Part shown: positions 26,599 through 34,509 of the stretch, in pieces
Layout: each line of letters opens with the position of its first letter
Numbering within the stretch: position 1 is the stretch's first letter
Assembly: GCF_900566055.1 (NCBI RefSeq)
Contig: NZ_UPHQ01000283.1
Span: forward strand, 1-59,223
Origin: Mycobacterium innocens
GTDB lineage: Bacteria > Actinomycetota > Actinomycetes > Mycobacteriales > Mycobacteriaceae
Direction of reading: 5' to 3'
DNA: 59,223 nucleotides
Notes under the pieces: generated by a model
The model's database searches: none
Told to the model about the DNA's origin: nothing
What the model saw: the letters and a program-made list of their open reading frames with translations, nothing else
Made by a program: the position numbers and the translations under genes

Positions 26599-26973
26599 CT
26601 CAACTGGGTTTCGGCTCCGGAATCGCCGCAACATGCCCGGCAATGGGCGGTTATGCGCGCAGTGGAGACCAGTGCTGGAACCCCTGTGGTTCTTGTTCAT
26701 CGAGACTGCAGCCACTGTGACTGCCATCGGCGTGTCGTGTGTGTGGCTGCAGTGTCGCGGGGACGCGCCAACGGCCTAAACAGGGATACGCGGCAGATGT
26801 AGTCACACAAGTCACGGAAGCATCGCCTGGCGACCATTGGACGATCCCGGCCGCGGCGACATCGCACGCGACATATCGCATTCCGACACCGTCACCATCA
26901 AATGCCGGACCAAAGATCGGGACGTCCCACCAGAATCGCTGGCCGCGCGTAACACTGACTTAAGCCCAGCCGC

Positions 26974-27138
26974 GCCGCAGTCAAACGCCTCTACTTGTTG
27001 GGCAAAAACGACCGGCCCACAGGCACTTTCGCTTTCGCCGAGTTATTGGCCCACGAGCTTTCGGTGGAGCGGGCCAGCAGGCTCGGCGGTTCCTGAATTC
27101 TTGAAGCTCCCAGGGCACATGGCTTTCCGAGCCGTCAC
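26974..27138. repeat. cwlM-tail duplication, copy 2 (orphan)
   Basis: This is a second copy of the end of cwlM without the body of the gene. It reads AAVKRLYLLGKNDRPTGTFA and ends SRLGGS then stop. The middle of the TGTFTF threonine cluster is preserved but the third threonine is alanine here. An in-frame TGA 16 bases upstream (26956-26958) and the absence of a start show it is not expressed on its own. The intervening 26599-26973 contains no gene I can support. Confidence 0.85.
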
Positions 27139-27893
27139 AGGGTGTTGCCGGCCCTGGAACTAGCGCTGGAACTTGCCGTGGAAGCCGCCCCCACAGGTTG
27201 TTGCAGCTGCGCATTTTCCAGCAATCGCTCCAAAGCCGCCTCTACCTCGGCCTTCCACCCAAAGCCTTTGTCCAGTTCGAGCCGCAACCGCGGGAAGTAC
27301 CTGTGCGGGGCCACCACCACAAAACCCATGTCGGTCAAGAAGTCTGCGTCGATGACGCAGTGGTCGACGGAGCAGTCACCGACAGCCTCGAGCACCGGGC
27401 GCACTTCGGGATCGACCAATCCAGGATCCTGTAAGTCGGCTACCTCCGCCGTGCGGCCGAAAGCCTCCAGCGCGCGTACCCCGCGTCGGACCAGTTCGTC
27501 GACCACCCCAGCGATCAGGCTGTGCGGCAAATCATCGGGGGCTTGTCCGCGTTCGATACCCATCGACGTCAACAACACCGCATCGGCAGACACCGGCGCG
27601 GTCGGGAACCGGCGGGCCCGCGGTACCGCCCGCGGCGGAGCATAGAACACGTACCCCAAACAGGGCGGTTCGGCGTCACTGCGTTCATCCGGAATGGCCG
27701 TCGCCACCTGACCGCACGAACCCCACTCCAACATCACCATTGACAGCCAGGCCTCTTTTTCGAATTCGGGGTCGGCGAGGTGGTGATCGTTGCCCAGGGT
27801 CGCGGGGTCCACTTCCCAGAAGACGCACCGGCGCGCGTGCTTGGGAAGCTGCTCGAAGGCTTCGAGCCGCAGCGCTGTGATACGAGCAGACAC
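27135..27893 (-). CDS. Conserved hypothetical protein Rv3916c-like (possible GNAT fold)
   Basis: A 252-residue cytosolic protein. The GTG at 27893 with AGGAGA just upstream gives the expected N-terminus (SARITALRLEAFEQLPKHAR, preceding CVFWEVDP). Homologues are sometimes labelled GNAT acetyltransferases. Consistent features are the beta-strand/helix alternation and VLLTSMGIERGQAPDDLPHS, but I see no clear acetyl-CoA P-loop (Q/R-x-x-G-x-G/A). The C-terminus is Ala/Ser-rich and low complexity. It is the usual neighbour of parB and faces cwlM. The function is uncertain. Confidence 0.75.
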   Translation of the reverse strand: MSARITALRLEAFEQLPKHARRCVFWEVDPATLGNDHHLADPEFEKEAWLSMVMLEWGSCGQVATAIPDERSDAEPPCLGYVFYAPPRAVPRARRFPTAPVSADAVLLTSMGIERGQAPDDLPHSLIAGVVDELVRRGVRALEAFGRTAEVADLQDPGLVDPEVRPVLEAVGDCSVDHCVIDADFLTDMGFVVVAPHRYFPRLRLELDKGFGWKAEVEAALERLLENAQLQQPVGAASTASSSASSRAGNTL

Positions 27894-28248
27894 TAGTCTC
27901 CTGGCCTCCGTGCGGTACTGCAACTGTCAGCCCCGCTCCTCTGCGGGCCCTTCGGTCCGCGTTGTCGCACGGCCACGCCCACAGCCCCGATCTCCCCCGG
28001 CTGATGTGCACCAGCAACCTCTCCAGGATAGGAGAGTTGGTCGCGGTTGGGCCAGTATCGGTTGGCCGCCCGGGCCGCCGCCGGTCGCTGCCGCGTCACG
28101 ACCGGCTCCGCTGATCACAACCGACCGGCCGCGTCACGAAAACCGTTGACGCGCATAGGGTCTGCGTCGAAGTGCACCGCAACACGCACTGCCTCCCTGT
28201 TCCCGGAACCGCGTCACTGTCACAGTGACGTAATTACCCGGTGTTACG
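27894..28248. other. 355-base interval between parB and the Rv3916c-like gene
   Basis: No gene is supported on either strand. It presumably holds the promoter of the minus-strand Rv3916c-like gene and the 3' untranslated region of parB. The only clear structures are two overlapping palindromes at the parB end, listed separately. Confidence 0.5.
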
Positions 28249-28252
28249 TCAC
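28213..28252. repeat. Two overlapping palindromes at the end of parB
   Basis: GTCACTGT-c-ACAGTGAC (28213-28229) is an 8-base inverted repeat around a single base. GTGACGTAA (28225-28233) and TTACGTCAC (28244-28252) form a perfect 9-base inverted repeat with a 10-base loop, and the parB stop codon lies within its right arm. They share GTGAC, so the two folds are mutually exclusive. The structure could be the parB transcription terminator (no T-run) or a protein-binding site. Confidence 0.6.
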
Positions 28253-29229
28253 ACCTTCGCATCGGTCATCAAGCCGATGATTCGCTGCAAATCGTCCACC
28301 GAACCGAACTCCACCACGATCTTGCCCTTGCGTTTGCCAAGACTGACCGTGACCCGGGTGTCGAAGGCGGTCGACAGTCGCTCGGCAACGTCTTGAAGTC
28401 CGGGCATATGGATCGGCTTGCGCCGCGGCGGGGTCGGTGTGCTGGCACCGGCTCGGTTGGCCAGGGTGACGGCCTCCTCGGTGGCTCGCACCGACAGACC
28501 CTCGGCGACGATCCGGCTCGCCAGCTCCTCCTGTGCCTCCGGCCCGGCCTCCAGCGACAGCAGCGCACGCGCATGACCAGCCGACAACACCCCTGCGGCG
28601 ACCCGCCGCTGAACGGGAATCGGCAGCTTGAGCAACCGGATCATATTGGTGATCAACGGGCGCGACCGGCCGATGCGTGCGGCCAGTTCATCGTGGGTGA
28701 CGCCGAATTCATCGAGTAGCTGTTGGTAGGCGGCCGCCTCCTCCAGCGGGTTCAATTGGACCCGATGGATGTTTTCCAATAGGGCGTCGCGCAGCAGACT
28801 GTCGTCACCGGTTTCGCGCACGATAGCGGGAATCGTGGCCAGGCCGGCCTCTTGGGCAGCGCGCCAACGTCGCTCCCCCATCACGATTTGGTAGTGCGCA
28901 CCGCTTGGCGTTGCCTCGATTGCCCGCACGACGATGGGTTGCAAAAGCCCGAACTCGCGGATCGAGTGCACCAATTCCTGCAGTGCCTCTTGGTCGAAGA
29001 CCTGGCGTGGTTGCCGGGGATTGGCCTCGATGTCCGACGGGGCGATCTCGCGGTACACCGCACCCATCGGGCTGGCATCGAGCGCGGGGCCGCCGATCAC
29101 GACGTCGGCGGTCGCCGACCCCATCCGTGGGCCGAACGACGGCCCGGACTCACCATCGGCGGGACCGGTGGGAATAAGCGACGCCAGTCCGCGCCCAAGG
29201 CCGCCCTTCCGGCGTGACGGCTGCGTCAT
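28249..29229 (-). CDS. parB: Chromosome partitioning protein ParB
   Basis: A 326-residue parS-binding CTPase (Rv3917c). The ParB/Spo0J N-domain includes IEANPRQPRQVFDQEALQEL and the CTP-binding motif VMGERRWRAAQEA. The helix-turn-helix (ELAARIGRSRPLITNMIRLL) recognises parS, and a C-terminal dimerisation domain ends the protein. It spreads from parS to organise the origin and is moved by ParA. The stop of parA overlaps the ParB start (ATGA-like, 29226-29229), so both are made from one message. Confidence 0.95.
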   Translation of the reverse strand: MTQPSRRKGGLGRGLASLIPTGPADGESGPSFGPRMGSATADVVIGGPALDASPMGAVYREIAPSDIEANPRQPRQVFDQEALQELVHSIREFGLLQPIVVRAIEATPSGAHYQIVMGERRWRAAQEAGLATIPAIVRETGDDSLLRDALLENIHRVQLNPLEEAAAYQQLLDEFGVTHDELAARIGRSRPLITNMIRLLKLPIPVQRRVAAGVLSAGHARALLSLEAGPEAQEELASRIVAEGLSVRATEEAVTLANRAGASTPTPPRRKPIHMPGLQDVAERLSTAFDTRVTVSLGKRKGKIVVEFGSVDDLQRIIGLMTDAKV

Positions 29230-30422
29230 GGTCGTCCCCTCCCGGCTGATGGTCGATCACGATCGGCCAGTTCACGACTGGCATCGAGGTAGCTCATTGC
29301 TCCCCGCGAACCGGGATCGTAATCGATGATCGTCATGCTGTAGCCCGGCGCCTCCGATACCTTGACGCTGCGGGGAATCACCGTCCGCAATACCTTGCTG
29401 CCGAAATACCGGCGGGCCTCTTCCGCCACCTGATCGGCCAGCTTCGTCCGTCCGTCGTACATCGTCAGGATTACCGTGGTGACTTCGAGTTCGGGGTTGA
29501 GGTGTGCCTTCACCATCTCGATGTTGCGCATCAGCTGTGACACGCCCTCCAGCGCGTAATACTCACACTGAATCGGGATCAGCACCTCCGGAGCGGCGAC
29601 CAGTGCATTGATGGTAAGCAGTCCCAACGACGGGGGGCAGTCGACAAAGACGTAGTCGAAGTCGAGGTTGTCGAGCTCGGCCAGCGCGGTACGCAACCGG
29701 TTTTCGCGCGCCACCATACTCACCAGTTCGATCTCGGCGCCGGCGAGGTCGATGGTCGCCGGGACGCAGAACAGTCGCTCGCTGTGCGGGCTACGCCGTA
29801 TCGACTGCCGCAACGACACTTCGCCGATGAGCACTTCGTAGGACGACGGCGTCCCGGATTGCCGTTCGGTGATACCTAGCGCCGTGCTCGCGTTGCCCTG
29901 CGGGTCGAGATCGATGACGAGCGTCTTGAGTCCCTGAACGGCGAGGGCGGCAGCGAGGTTGACGGCGGTAGTCGTCTTGCCCACACCGCCCTTCTGGTTG
30001 GCGACCGTGAACAGGCGTCGCTGGTGTGGCCGCGGTAACGGCTCGTGGGTGGTGTGCAGGACACGCATGGCGCGTTCGGCTGCGGCGCCGATCGGGGTGT
30101 CGATTTCGGTTGATGTTTCACGTGAAACATTCACCGTGGGATTGTGCGTTGTTTCGGCCGCCGACGCCAACTCGGGAGGTAGCAGCGCGGTCAAGGTACC
30201 GCCATCGACCGTGTTGGCACCTCCGAAGGCCTTCGCCGAGCGGGCGGCAACCGTAGACAGCGCCCCGGATACTGGGGGCCTGGCAGATGCGCCCGGGGCA
30301 TCCGCACCCGGTGCGTGCACCGAAGAAGGTGATGCAGGCCGTGACGGCTGGGCCGACGAGATCTCCGTCTGCGCTCCAGGAGCAACTGGTGCCGATGCGG
30401 CGGAAAACCGGCGCGGCTTCAT
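29226..30422 (-). CDS. parA: Chromosome partitioning ATPase ParA
   Basis: A 398-residue Walker-type ATPase (Rv3918c). The deviant Walker A is VANQKGGVGKTTTAVNLAAA (around residue 146), with LVIDLDPQGNAST and the Walker B region YVFVDCPPSLGLL after it. A long Ala/Pro/Ser-rich N-terminal extension (about 1-100) precedes the ATPase domain and is longer than in the ~347-residue M. tuberculosis protein. The ATG at 30422 overlaps the rsmG stop (ATGA). A longer frame start (30524) would lie inside rsmG. A parS site lies within the coding region. ParA drives origin segregation and, in mycobacteria, contacts Wag31 at the poles. Confidence 0.92.
   Translation of the reverse strand: MKPRRFSAASAPVAPGAQTEISSAQPSRPASPSSVHAPGADAPGASARPPVSGALSTVAARSAKAFGGANTVDGGTLTALLPPELASAAETTHNPTVNVSRETSTEIDTPIGAAAERAMRVLHTTHEPLPRPHQRRLFTVANQKGGVGKTTTAVNLAAALAVQGLKTLVIDLDPQGNASTALGITERQSGTPSSYEVLIGEVSLRQSIRRSPHSERLFCVPATIDLAGAEIELVSMVARENRLRTALAELDNLDFDYVFVDCPPSLGLLTINALVAAPEVLIPIQCEYYALEGVSQLMRNIEMVKAHLNPELEVTTVILTMYDGRTKLADQVAEEARRYFGSKVLRTVIPRSVKVSEAPGYSMTIIDYDPGSRGAMSYLDASRELADRDRPSAGRGRP
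30114..30129. promoter_or_regulatory. parS centromere site (in parA)
   Basis: The perfect 16-base palindrome TGTTTCACGTGAAACA is identical to the consensus ParB binding site. It lies inside parA, encoding part of NVSRETS, about 4.4 kb from the dnaA start. Confidence 0.95.
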
Positions 30423-31096
30423 ATCGTTACCCCGTCCGCTGATTGCCCCCGATCCGGCCGGCTCTGACCTTCGCGCCGTGCCACCACCACGGTTGCGGTT
30501 GGTCGTAAATAGTTCGCGCCACATTCCACTACCCTGACATCACGCACACCCGATGCGGCCATTACACGCCGATACTTCTCCACTTCATCGGCGGCACGCT
30601 CTCCCTTGATCGCAAGCATTCGCCCGTCACGCTTCAGCAACGCCATACTCCACTTCGTCAGTTTGTCCAATGGGGCCACCGCTCTTGACACCGCGACATC
30701 GCTGGCGCCAAGCCGCTTGGATACCGCTGGATCCTCGGCCCGGCCGCGCACCACATCCACTGCTAGCGCCAGGTCCGCGACGACCTCGTGCAGAAATTCG
30801 CTGCGGCGCAGCAGCGGCTCCAGGAGAATGATCCGAAGGTCGGGCCGCGCGAGAGCCAGCGGCACGCCGGGCAGTCCGGCGCCGCTGCCAATGTCAACTA
30901 CCCGCTCACCCGGATTGACGCGCTCGCCGATGACGGCACAGTTCACTAGGTGTCGCTCCCAGACTCGTTCGGCTTCACGCGGGCCCAGTAACCCGCGCTC
31001 GACGCCGGGTCCCGCCAACCAGTCGGCGTATCTCCGGGCGAGTCCAAGCCGGTCGCCAAAGATGGTCATCGGGATGCCGGACCTGTCGGGGTGCAT
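30419..31096 (-). CDS. rsmG: 16S rRNA (guanine-N7) methyltransferase RsmG (GidB)
   Basis: A 225-residue SAM-dependent methyltransferase (Rv3919c) that methylates G527 (E. coli G527/Mtb G518 region) of 16S rRNA. Loss of it gives low-level streptomycin resistance in mycobacteria. The SAM-binding loop is RVVDIGSGAGLPGVPLALAR, followed by the acidic IILLEPLLRRSEFL. The ATG at 31096 gives the expected length with GGAAC upstream. An alternative TTG/GTG start inside the parS palindrome (about 31150) would add FHVKHG, as annotated in some bacteria. Its stop overlaps the parA start. Confidence 0.88.
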   Translation of the reverse strand: MHPDRSGIPMTIFGDRLGLARRYADWLAGPGVERGLLGPREAERVWERHLVNCAVIGERVNPGERVVDIGSGAGLPGVPLALARPDLRIILLEPLLRRSEFLHEVVADLALAVDVVRGRAEDPAVSKRLGASDVAVSRAVAPLDKLTKWSMALLKRDGRMLAIKGERAADEVEKYRRVMAASGVRDVRVVECGANYLRPTATVVVARREGQSRPDRGQSADGVTI

Positions 31097-31146
31097 CGGT
31101 TCCAATGCGGGCCGCAACGGCCTAACCGGCTCGGGAGAACATCCAT

Positions 31147-31162
31147 GTTTCACGTGAAACAA
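31147..31162. promoter_or_regulatory. parS centromere site (5' of rsmG)
   Basis: A second perfect TGTTTCACGTGAAACA palindrome, 1033 bases from the first and about 50 bases upstream of the chosen rsmG start. Both sites are within 4.4 kb of dnaA, as expected for origin-proximal ParB loading. Confidence 0.95.
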
Positions 31163-31263
31163 TCTCCGATCTTCCGAGCTCCGCCGATGGCCCTGTCCGC
31201 CGGAACTACATGGCTGCAACTCACCGACCCGACATTGCGGAGGGATCGCGGTCGGATAGCGGG

Positions 31264-31860
31264 TTAGTCGCGCAGCACCACAACTCGCCGTGACGGCTCT
31301 ACGCCCTCGCTTTCGCTGTGCACACCGGGCACTGCGGCCACCGCATCGTGGACGATCTTGCGTTCGAACGGCGTCATCGGCGCTAGCTCCTGACGTTCAC
31401 CGCTCTCGGCAACGCGCCGCGCCACCCTTTCCCCCAACGCCGCCAATTCTTCTCGGCGGCGCCGGCGCCAGCTCGCGATGTCGAGCATCAATCGACTCCG
31501 CACCCCGGTCTTTTGGTGCACCGCCAATCGGGTGAGCTCCTGCAGAGCATCCAGCACCTCTCCCCCGCGACCCACCAACTTGTTCAGGTCGTCGCTGCCG
31601 TCGATGCTAACCACCGCACGGCTACCCTCGACGTCCAGATCGATATCGCCGTCGAAGTCCAACAGGTCCAACAACTCTTCCAAGTAGTCCCCGGCGATCT
31701 CTCCCTCGGCGACCAACCGCTCTTCCAGATCGGTCTCGTCGCCATCGGCGTCGGCCGGCATCACGTCTTCTGCCGGCATCACGTCTTCTGCGACATCTGG
31801 CACATCCCCCACCGCTGGCTTGCTCTCTATGTCGAGCTCGGTGGTTTCGGCATCAGTCAT
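31264..31860 (-). CDS. jag: Jag/KhpB, KH-R3H RNA-binding protein
   Basis: A 198-residue protein (Rv3920c). An acidic N-terminal tail (about 1-50) precedes a KH-like domain (VVSIDGSDDLNKLVGRGGEV) and a C-terminal R3H domain (ELAPMTPFERKIVHDAV, with the preceding Arg-rich helix). It is an RNA-binding regulator linked in other bacteria to cell elongation and division, and is conserved beside yidC. The tail contains an exact in-frame 18-base tandem duplication (VMPAEDVMPAED, DNA about 31757-31792). The gene lies between yidC and rsmG on the same strand. Confidence 0.9.
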   Translation of the reverse strand: MTDAETTELDIESKPAVGDVPDVAEDVMPAEDVMPADADGDETDLEERLVAEGEIAGDYLEELLDLLDFDGDIDLDVEGSRAVVSIDGSDDLNKLVGRGGEVLDALQELTRLAVHQKTGVRSRLMLDIASWRRRRREELAALGERVARRVAESGERQELAPMTPFERKIVHDAVAAVPGVHSESEGVEPSRRVVVLRD

Positions 31861-31967
31861 GGCTTTTCTCCCTCACTCACGGGTCAGTGTTGGCGATGTT
31901 TCGCGGCATTCTGCTGAGGCTTTCTGGGCGGTCGTGCCGCTCGTCCCGCAAAGGCTGTGACGCGCAT

Positions 31968-33110
31968 TTACCGCTTGCGCTTCTTTGGCCGCGCGCCCGG
32001 GCGCGGTGTACGGCCGGGGACGTTGTTCCGGCCGGTCTGAGGCGGCTTGCCGGCCGGAGTCCGCGGCGCCTTCTCGGACTTGACTTCCGGGCCCTGATCG
32101 GTCGGGTCTGTTTTCTTCACGCCCCCGTCGGCATCCGGATCGGCCGCCGACTCGGCCACCGACCCCTCACCGCCGGCAGACGCAGTCTTGGGCAGTCGCT
32201 TCGGCTTGGCTCCGGGCGCAGGTGCGTTGGCTGCCCTGCGCTGCAACACTTCCTGTCTCTTGGCCTCGTCCTCTTTTTCGATCATCCCGAACACGTAGTG
32301 CTGCTGGCCAAACGTCCAGATGTTGTTCGAAAACCAGTAGAGGATGATCGCCAGCGGAAGGAACGGACCACCGACGACGACGCCCAGCGGGAACACATAG
32401 AGCGCCAGCTTGTTCATCATCGCGGTCTGCGGGTTCGCCGCCGCCTCCGCGCTCTGCCGGGCAATGGACGCCCGGCTGTTGAAGTAGGTTGCGATGCCGG
32501 CCAGGATCATCACCGGCACACCGACCGCAATCACGGCGGGCCGACTGAAATCGATGAACGCGTCCAGCCCACCGCGCTGAGTCATCGACGCCCCGATCGG
32601 GGCGCCGAACAGGTTGGCGTCCAGGAAGTGGCCGACGTCGGTCGGGGTGAAAACGTAATTGCCGGTGAGCCGGTTCTCCACCACCGACATCTGCGGCTGG
32701 CCGAAACCGCCCGTCGTGCGGTTGAACGAACGCAACACGTGATACAGGCCCAAGAACACCGGGATCTGCGCCAGCATCGGCAAACAGCCCAGGATCGGGT
32801 TGAACCCGTGTTCGCGTTGCAGCTTCTGCATCTCCATCGCCATGCGCTGGCGATCCTTGCCGTACTTCTTCTGCAGCGCCTTGATCTGCGGCTGCAGTTC
32901 TTGCATCTGGCGGGTGGTACGAATCTGGCGGACGAATGGTTTGTAGAGCAGGGCACGCAGCGTGAACACCAGGAACATCACTGACAGCGCCCACGCGAAG
33001 AAGTTCGACGGCCCGAAGATCAGCGCGAACAGCTTGTACCAGACCCACATGATCCACGACACCGGGTAGTAGACGAAGTCGAGGCTGAAGAAATCAAACA
33101 AAAGACTCAC
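31968..33110 (-). CDS. yidC: Membrane protein insertase YidC
   Basis: A 380-residue multi-pass membrane protein (Rv3921c). The first helix (LDFVYYPVSWIMWVWYKLF) is followed by the conserved 60KD/OxaA core including ALLYKPFVRQIRTTRQMQEL, GCLPMLAQIPVFLGLY and the late helices LPLAIILYWFSNNIWT. The C-terminal ~90 residues form a basic, proline-rich cytosolic tail that likely contacts ribosomes. It inserts and folds inner-membrane proteins with SecYEG. The GTG at 33110 gives VSLLFDFFSL and overlaps the end of yidD, a coupled arrangement. Confidence 0.94.
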   Translation of the reverse strand: MSLLFDFFSLDFVYYPVSWIMWVWYKLFALIFGPSNFFAWALSVMFLVFTLRALLYKPFVRQIRTTRQMQELQPQIKALQKKYGKDRQRMAMEMQKLQREHGFNPILGCLPMLAQIPVFLGLYHVLRSFNRTTGGFGQPQMSVVENRLTGNYVFTPTDVGHFLDANLFGAPIGASMTQRGGLDAFIDFSRPAVIAVGVPVMILAGIATYFNSRASIARQSAEAAANPQTAMMNKLALYVFPLGVVVGGPFLPLAIILYWFSNNIWTFGQQHYVFGMIEKEDEAKRQEVLQRRAANAPAPGAKPKRLPKTASAGGEGSVAESAADPDADGGVKKTDPTDQGPEVKSEKAPRTPAGKPPQTGRNNVPGRTPRPGARPKKRKR

Positions 33111-33432
33111 TCTCCCCTTGCTTCGCCGACAGGCCCCCGCGGACATCGCAGTCCGAACATCCCCGACGCTCTGGTATCGGATCCCATCCTCCCCGATGCC
33201 AGGGTCCGCACTTCGCGAGCCTGGCTACCGTCAGCCAACTGCCCCGGATCAGACCGTATTCGGTCAGTGCAGCCACGGCGTACTGGCTGCAGGTTGGGAC
33301 GAAACGACACGAGGCCGGCCGTAGCGGGGAAACCATGTGCCGATAGAGATTGATCATGAAAATCAGTCCGCGGGCTGTCCATCGCCCGGTGGCCTTCGCC
33401 GCGCGCGCGGGACTCCACGCCAACTGGGTCAC
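33094..33432 (-). CDS. yidD: Membrane protein insertion efficiency factor YidD
   Basis: A 112-residue membrane-associated protein (Rv3922c) with the family core LYRHMVSPLRPASCRFVPTC, then SQYAVAALTEYG and GPWHRGGWDPIP. It assists YidC-dependent insertion. The start is GTG 33432, because it overlaps the rnpA stop (GTGA); the much longer open frame upstream is antisense to or out of frame with rnpA. It has 16-17 bases of overlap with yidC at its 3' end. Confidence 0.88.
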   Translation of the reverse strand: MTQLAWSPARAAKATGRWTARGLIFMINLYRHMVSPLRPASCRFVPTCSQYAVAALTEYGLIRGSWLTVARLAKCGPWHRGGWDPIPERRGCSDCDVRGGLSAKQGESESFV

Positions 33433-33791
33433 CGGACGGTACCCCCCGATTCGGCCGCGCGGCGCAAGCCGCGTCGCACCTGTTGTTCCAGCCATACCGA
33501 CGAGACGTGCCGACTGCTCGGCAGTGCCCGGATCACCACTTGGTCGCACGGATGCAAGATGCCCAACAATGGCCGGGCAACGTGTCGCAACCGACGTGCC
33601 ACCCGATGGCGTTCGACCGCGGTACCCACTGATTTGGCGATGATCAATCCCACCCGCGGACCGCTGCAATCCTTCGATTGGTTACCTCGACGGACATGGA
33701 CGACAACATCGGGCTGTACGGTTCGAATCCCATACTTGACGGTTGCGTCAAACTCGGTTGACCGCCTCATGCGGTTGCGTGCGGACAGCAC
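33429..33791 (-). CDS. rnpA: Ribonuclease P protein component
   Basis: A 120-residue basic protein (Rv3923c) that binds the RNase P RNA and processes tRNA 5' ends. Conserved features are the N-terminal RNRMRRSTEFDATVKYG and the RNR-like motif region VERHRVARRLRHV. It starts at GTG 33791. It lies immediately downstream of rpmH, as in most bacteria, and is coupled to yidD. Confidence 0.92.
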   Translation of the reverse strand: MLSARNRMRRSTEFDATVKYGIRTVQPDVVVHVRRGNQSKDCSGPRVGLIIAKSVGTAVERHRVARRLRHVARPLLGILHPCDQVVIRALPSSRHVSSVWLEQQVRRGLRRAAESGGTVR

Positions 33792-33814
33792 CGCTAAGAA
33801 ACCTGCCGCGACGA

Positions 33815-33958
33815 TCAGGCAGTCAGTGCGCGGCGGCCCTTACGGCGCCGGCCGGAGACGATGGCTCGCCCGGCCCGGGTACGCATCCGCAGTCGAAAAC
33901 CATGAACGCGGGCTCGACGCCGGTTATTCGGCTGGAAGGTCCGCTTGCCCTTGGCCAC
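33815..33958 (-). CDS. rpmH: 50S ribosomal protein L34
   Basis: A 47-residue, highly basic protein read directly from the minus strand: it begins AKGKRTFQPNNRRRARVHGF after a GTG start and ends GRRRKGRRALTA. The sequence pattern is diagnostic of L34. It heads the rpmH-rnpA-yidD-yidC-jag-rsmG-parA-parB block that diverges from dnaA. Confidence 0.97.
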   Translation of the reverse strand: MAKGKRTFQPNNRRRARVHGFRLRMRTRAGRAIVSGRRRKGRRALTA

Positions 33959-34251
33959 GGCGTTCTCCTCGATGTGTCTCGCATACCATCCGCCCGCTCA
34001 TCTCGCACAGTCGGCGGCCGGAGGTGGTCTGGCTGCTGGCCGGCGCGGTCCCCGGAGGCATAATCCAGGTCGCAGCCGTATCGCCGACTTTCGGGCGACT
34101 GTTTGAGGGTACTGACGAGGCTTCGCCCGGTCAAACCTCGCCAGTCCCAACACACTCAGGCTGATCCCGCCCACCCCGAAAGATGGCTCCCTCTAACACA
34201 CTCCATATTGCACGCACATCCAAAGACCACGAACGGAAAACGAGAGAACTG

Positions 34252-34280
34252 TTGGCAGCCGCACCGAAAACTGTTAGCTT
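34252..34280 (+). promoter_or_regulatory. Candidate dnaA promoter
   Basis: TTGGCA (34252-34257) and TAGCTT (34275-34280) are separated by 17 bases, a good SigA-type spacing. This places the dnaA start site roughly 220 bases upstream of the TTG start codon. Confidence 0.55.
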
Positions 34281-34426
34281 CGGGCAGTGCTGTTTCGGAC
34301 GGAAACGGCGGCCGACGATGAAGCGAGGATGGCGGATCGACTAGCTGCCCCGACAGCCCAGTGGTTGGATGCAGCGCGGAGATCGCGGGCCGTGGCCGAA
34401 AGGTTACGGAATGCAGTCGACCGTCC

Positions 34427-34457
34427 TTTCCACAACTGTGGATAACCATGTGGACAG
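34427..34457. promoter_or_regulatory. DnaA-box cluster upstream of dnaA
   Basis: TGTGGATAA (34437-34445) is the exact complement of the consensus DnaA box TTATCCACA. TTTCCACAA (34427-34435) and TGTGGACAG (34449-34457) are near matches. Three boxes within 31 bases, about 55 bases before the start codon, suggest DnaA binding and autorepression. Confidence 0.65.
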
Positions 34458-34509
34458 TTTGCTTGTCGCCGACAATTGCACCTCGATGTCGGACCAGGGG
34501 GATGCGTCG

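Larger units (their letters stand above)
33959..34509. promoter_or_regulatory. rpmH-dnaA divergent intergenic region
   Basis: These 551 bases hold the divergent promoters of rpmH and dnaA and no supported gene. A good candidate dnaA promoter and a small cluster of DnaA-box-like sequences are listed separately. The conserved location suggests it contributes to dnaA autoregulation. Confidence 0.7.

Noticed and set aside
31887..32984. 365-codon plus-strand frame opposite yidC
   Set aside because: Antisense to a clearly conserved yidC; no domain and no start context.
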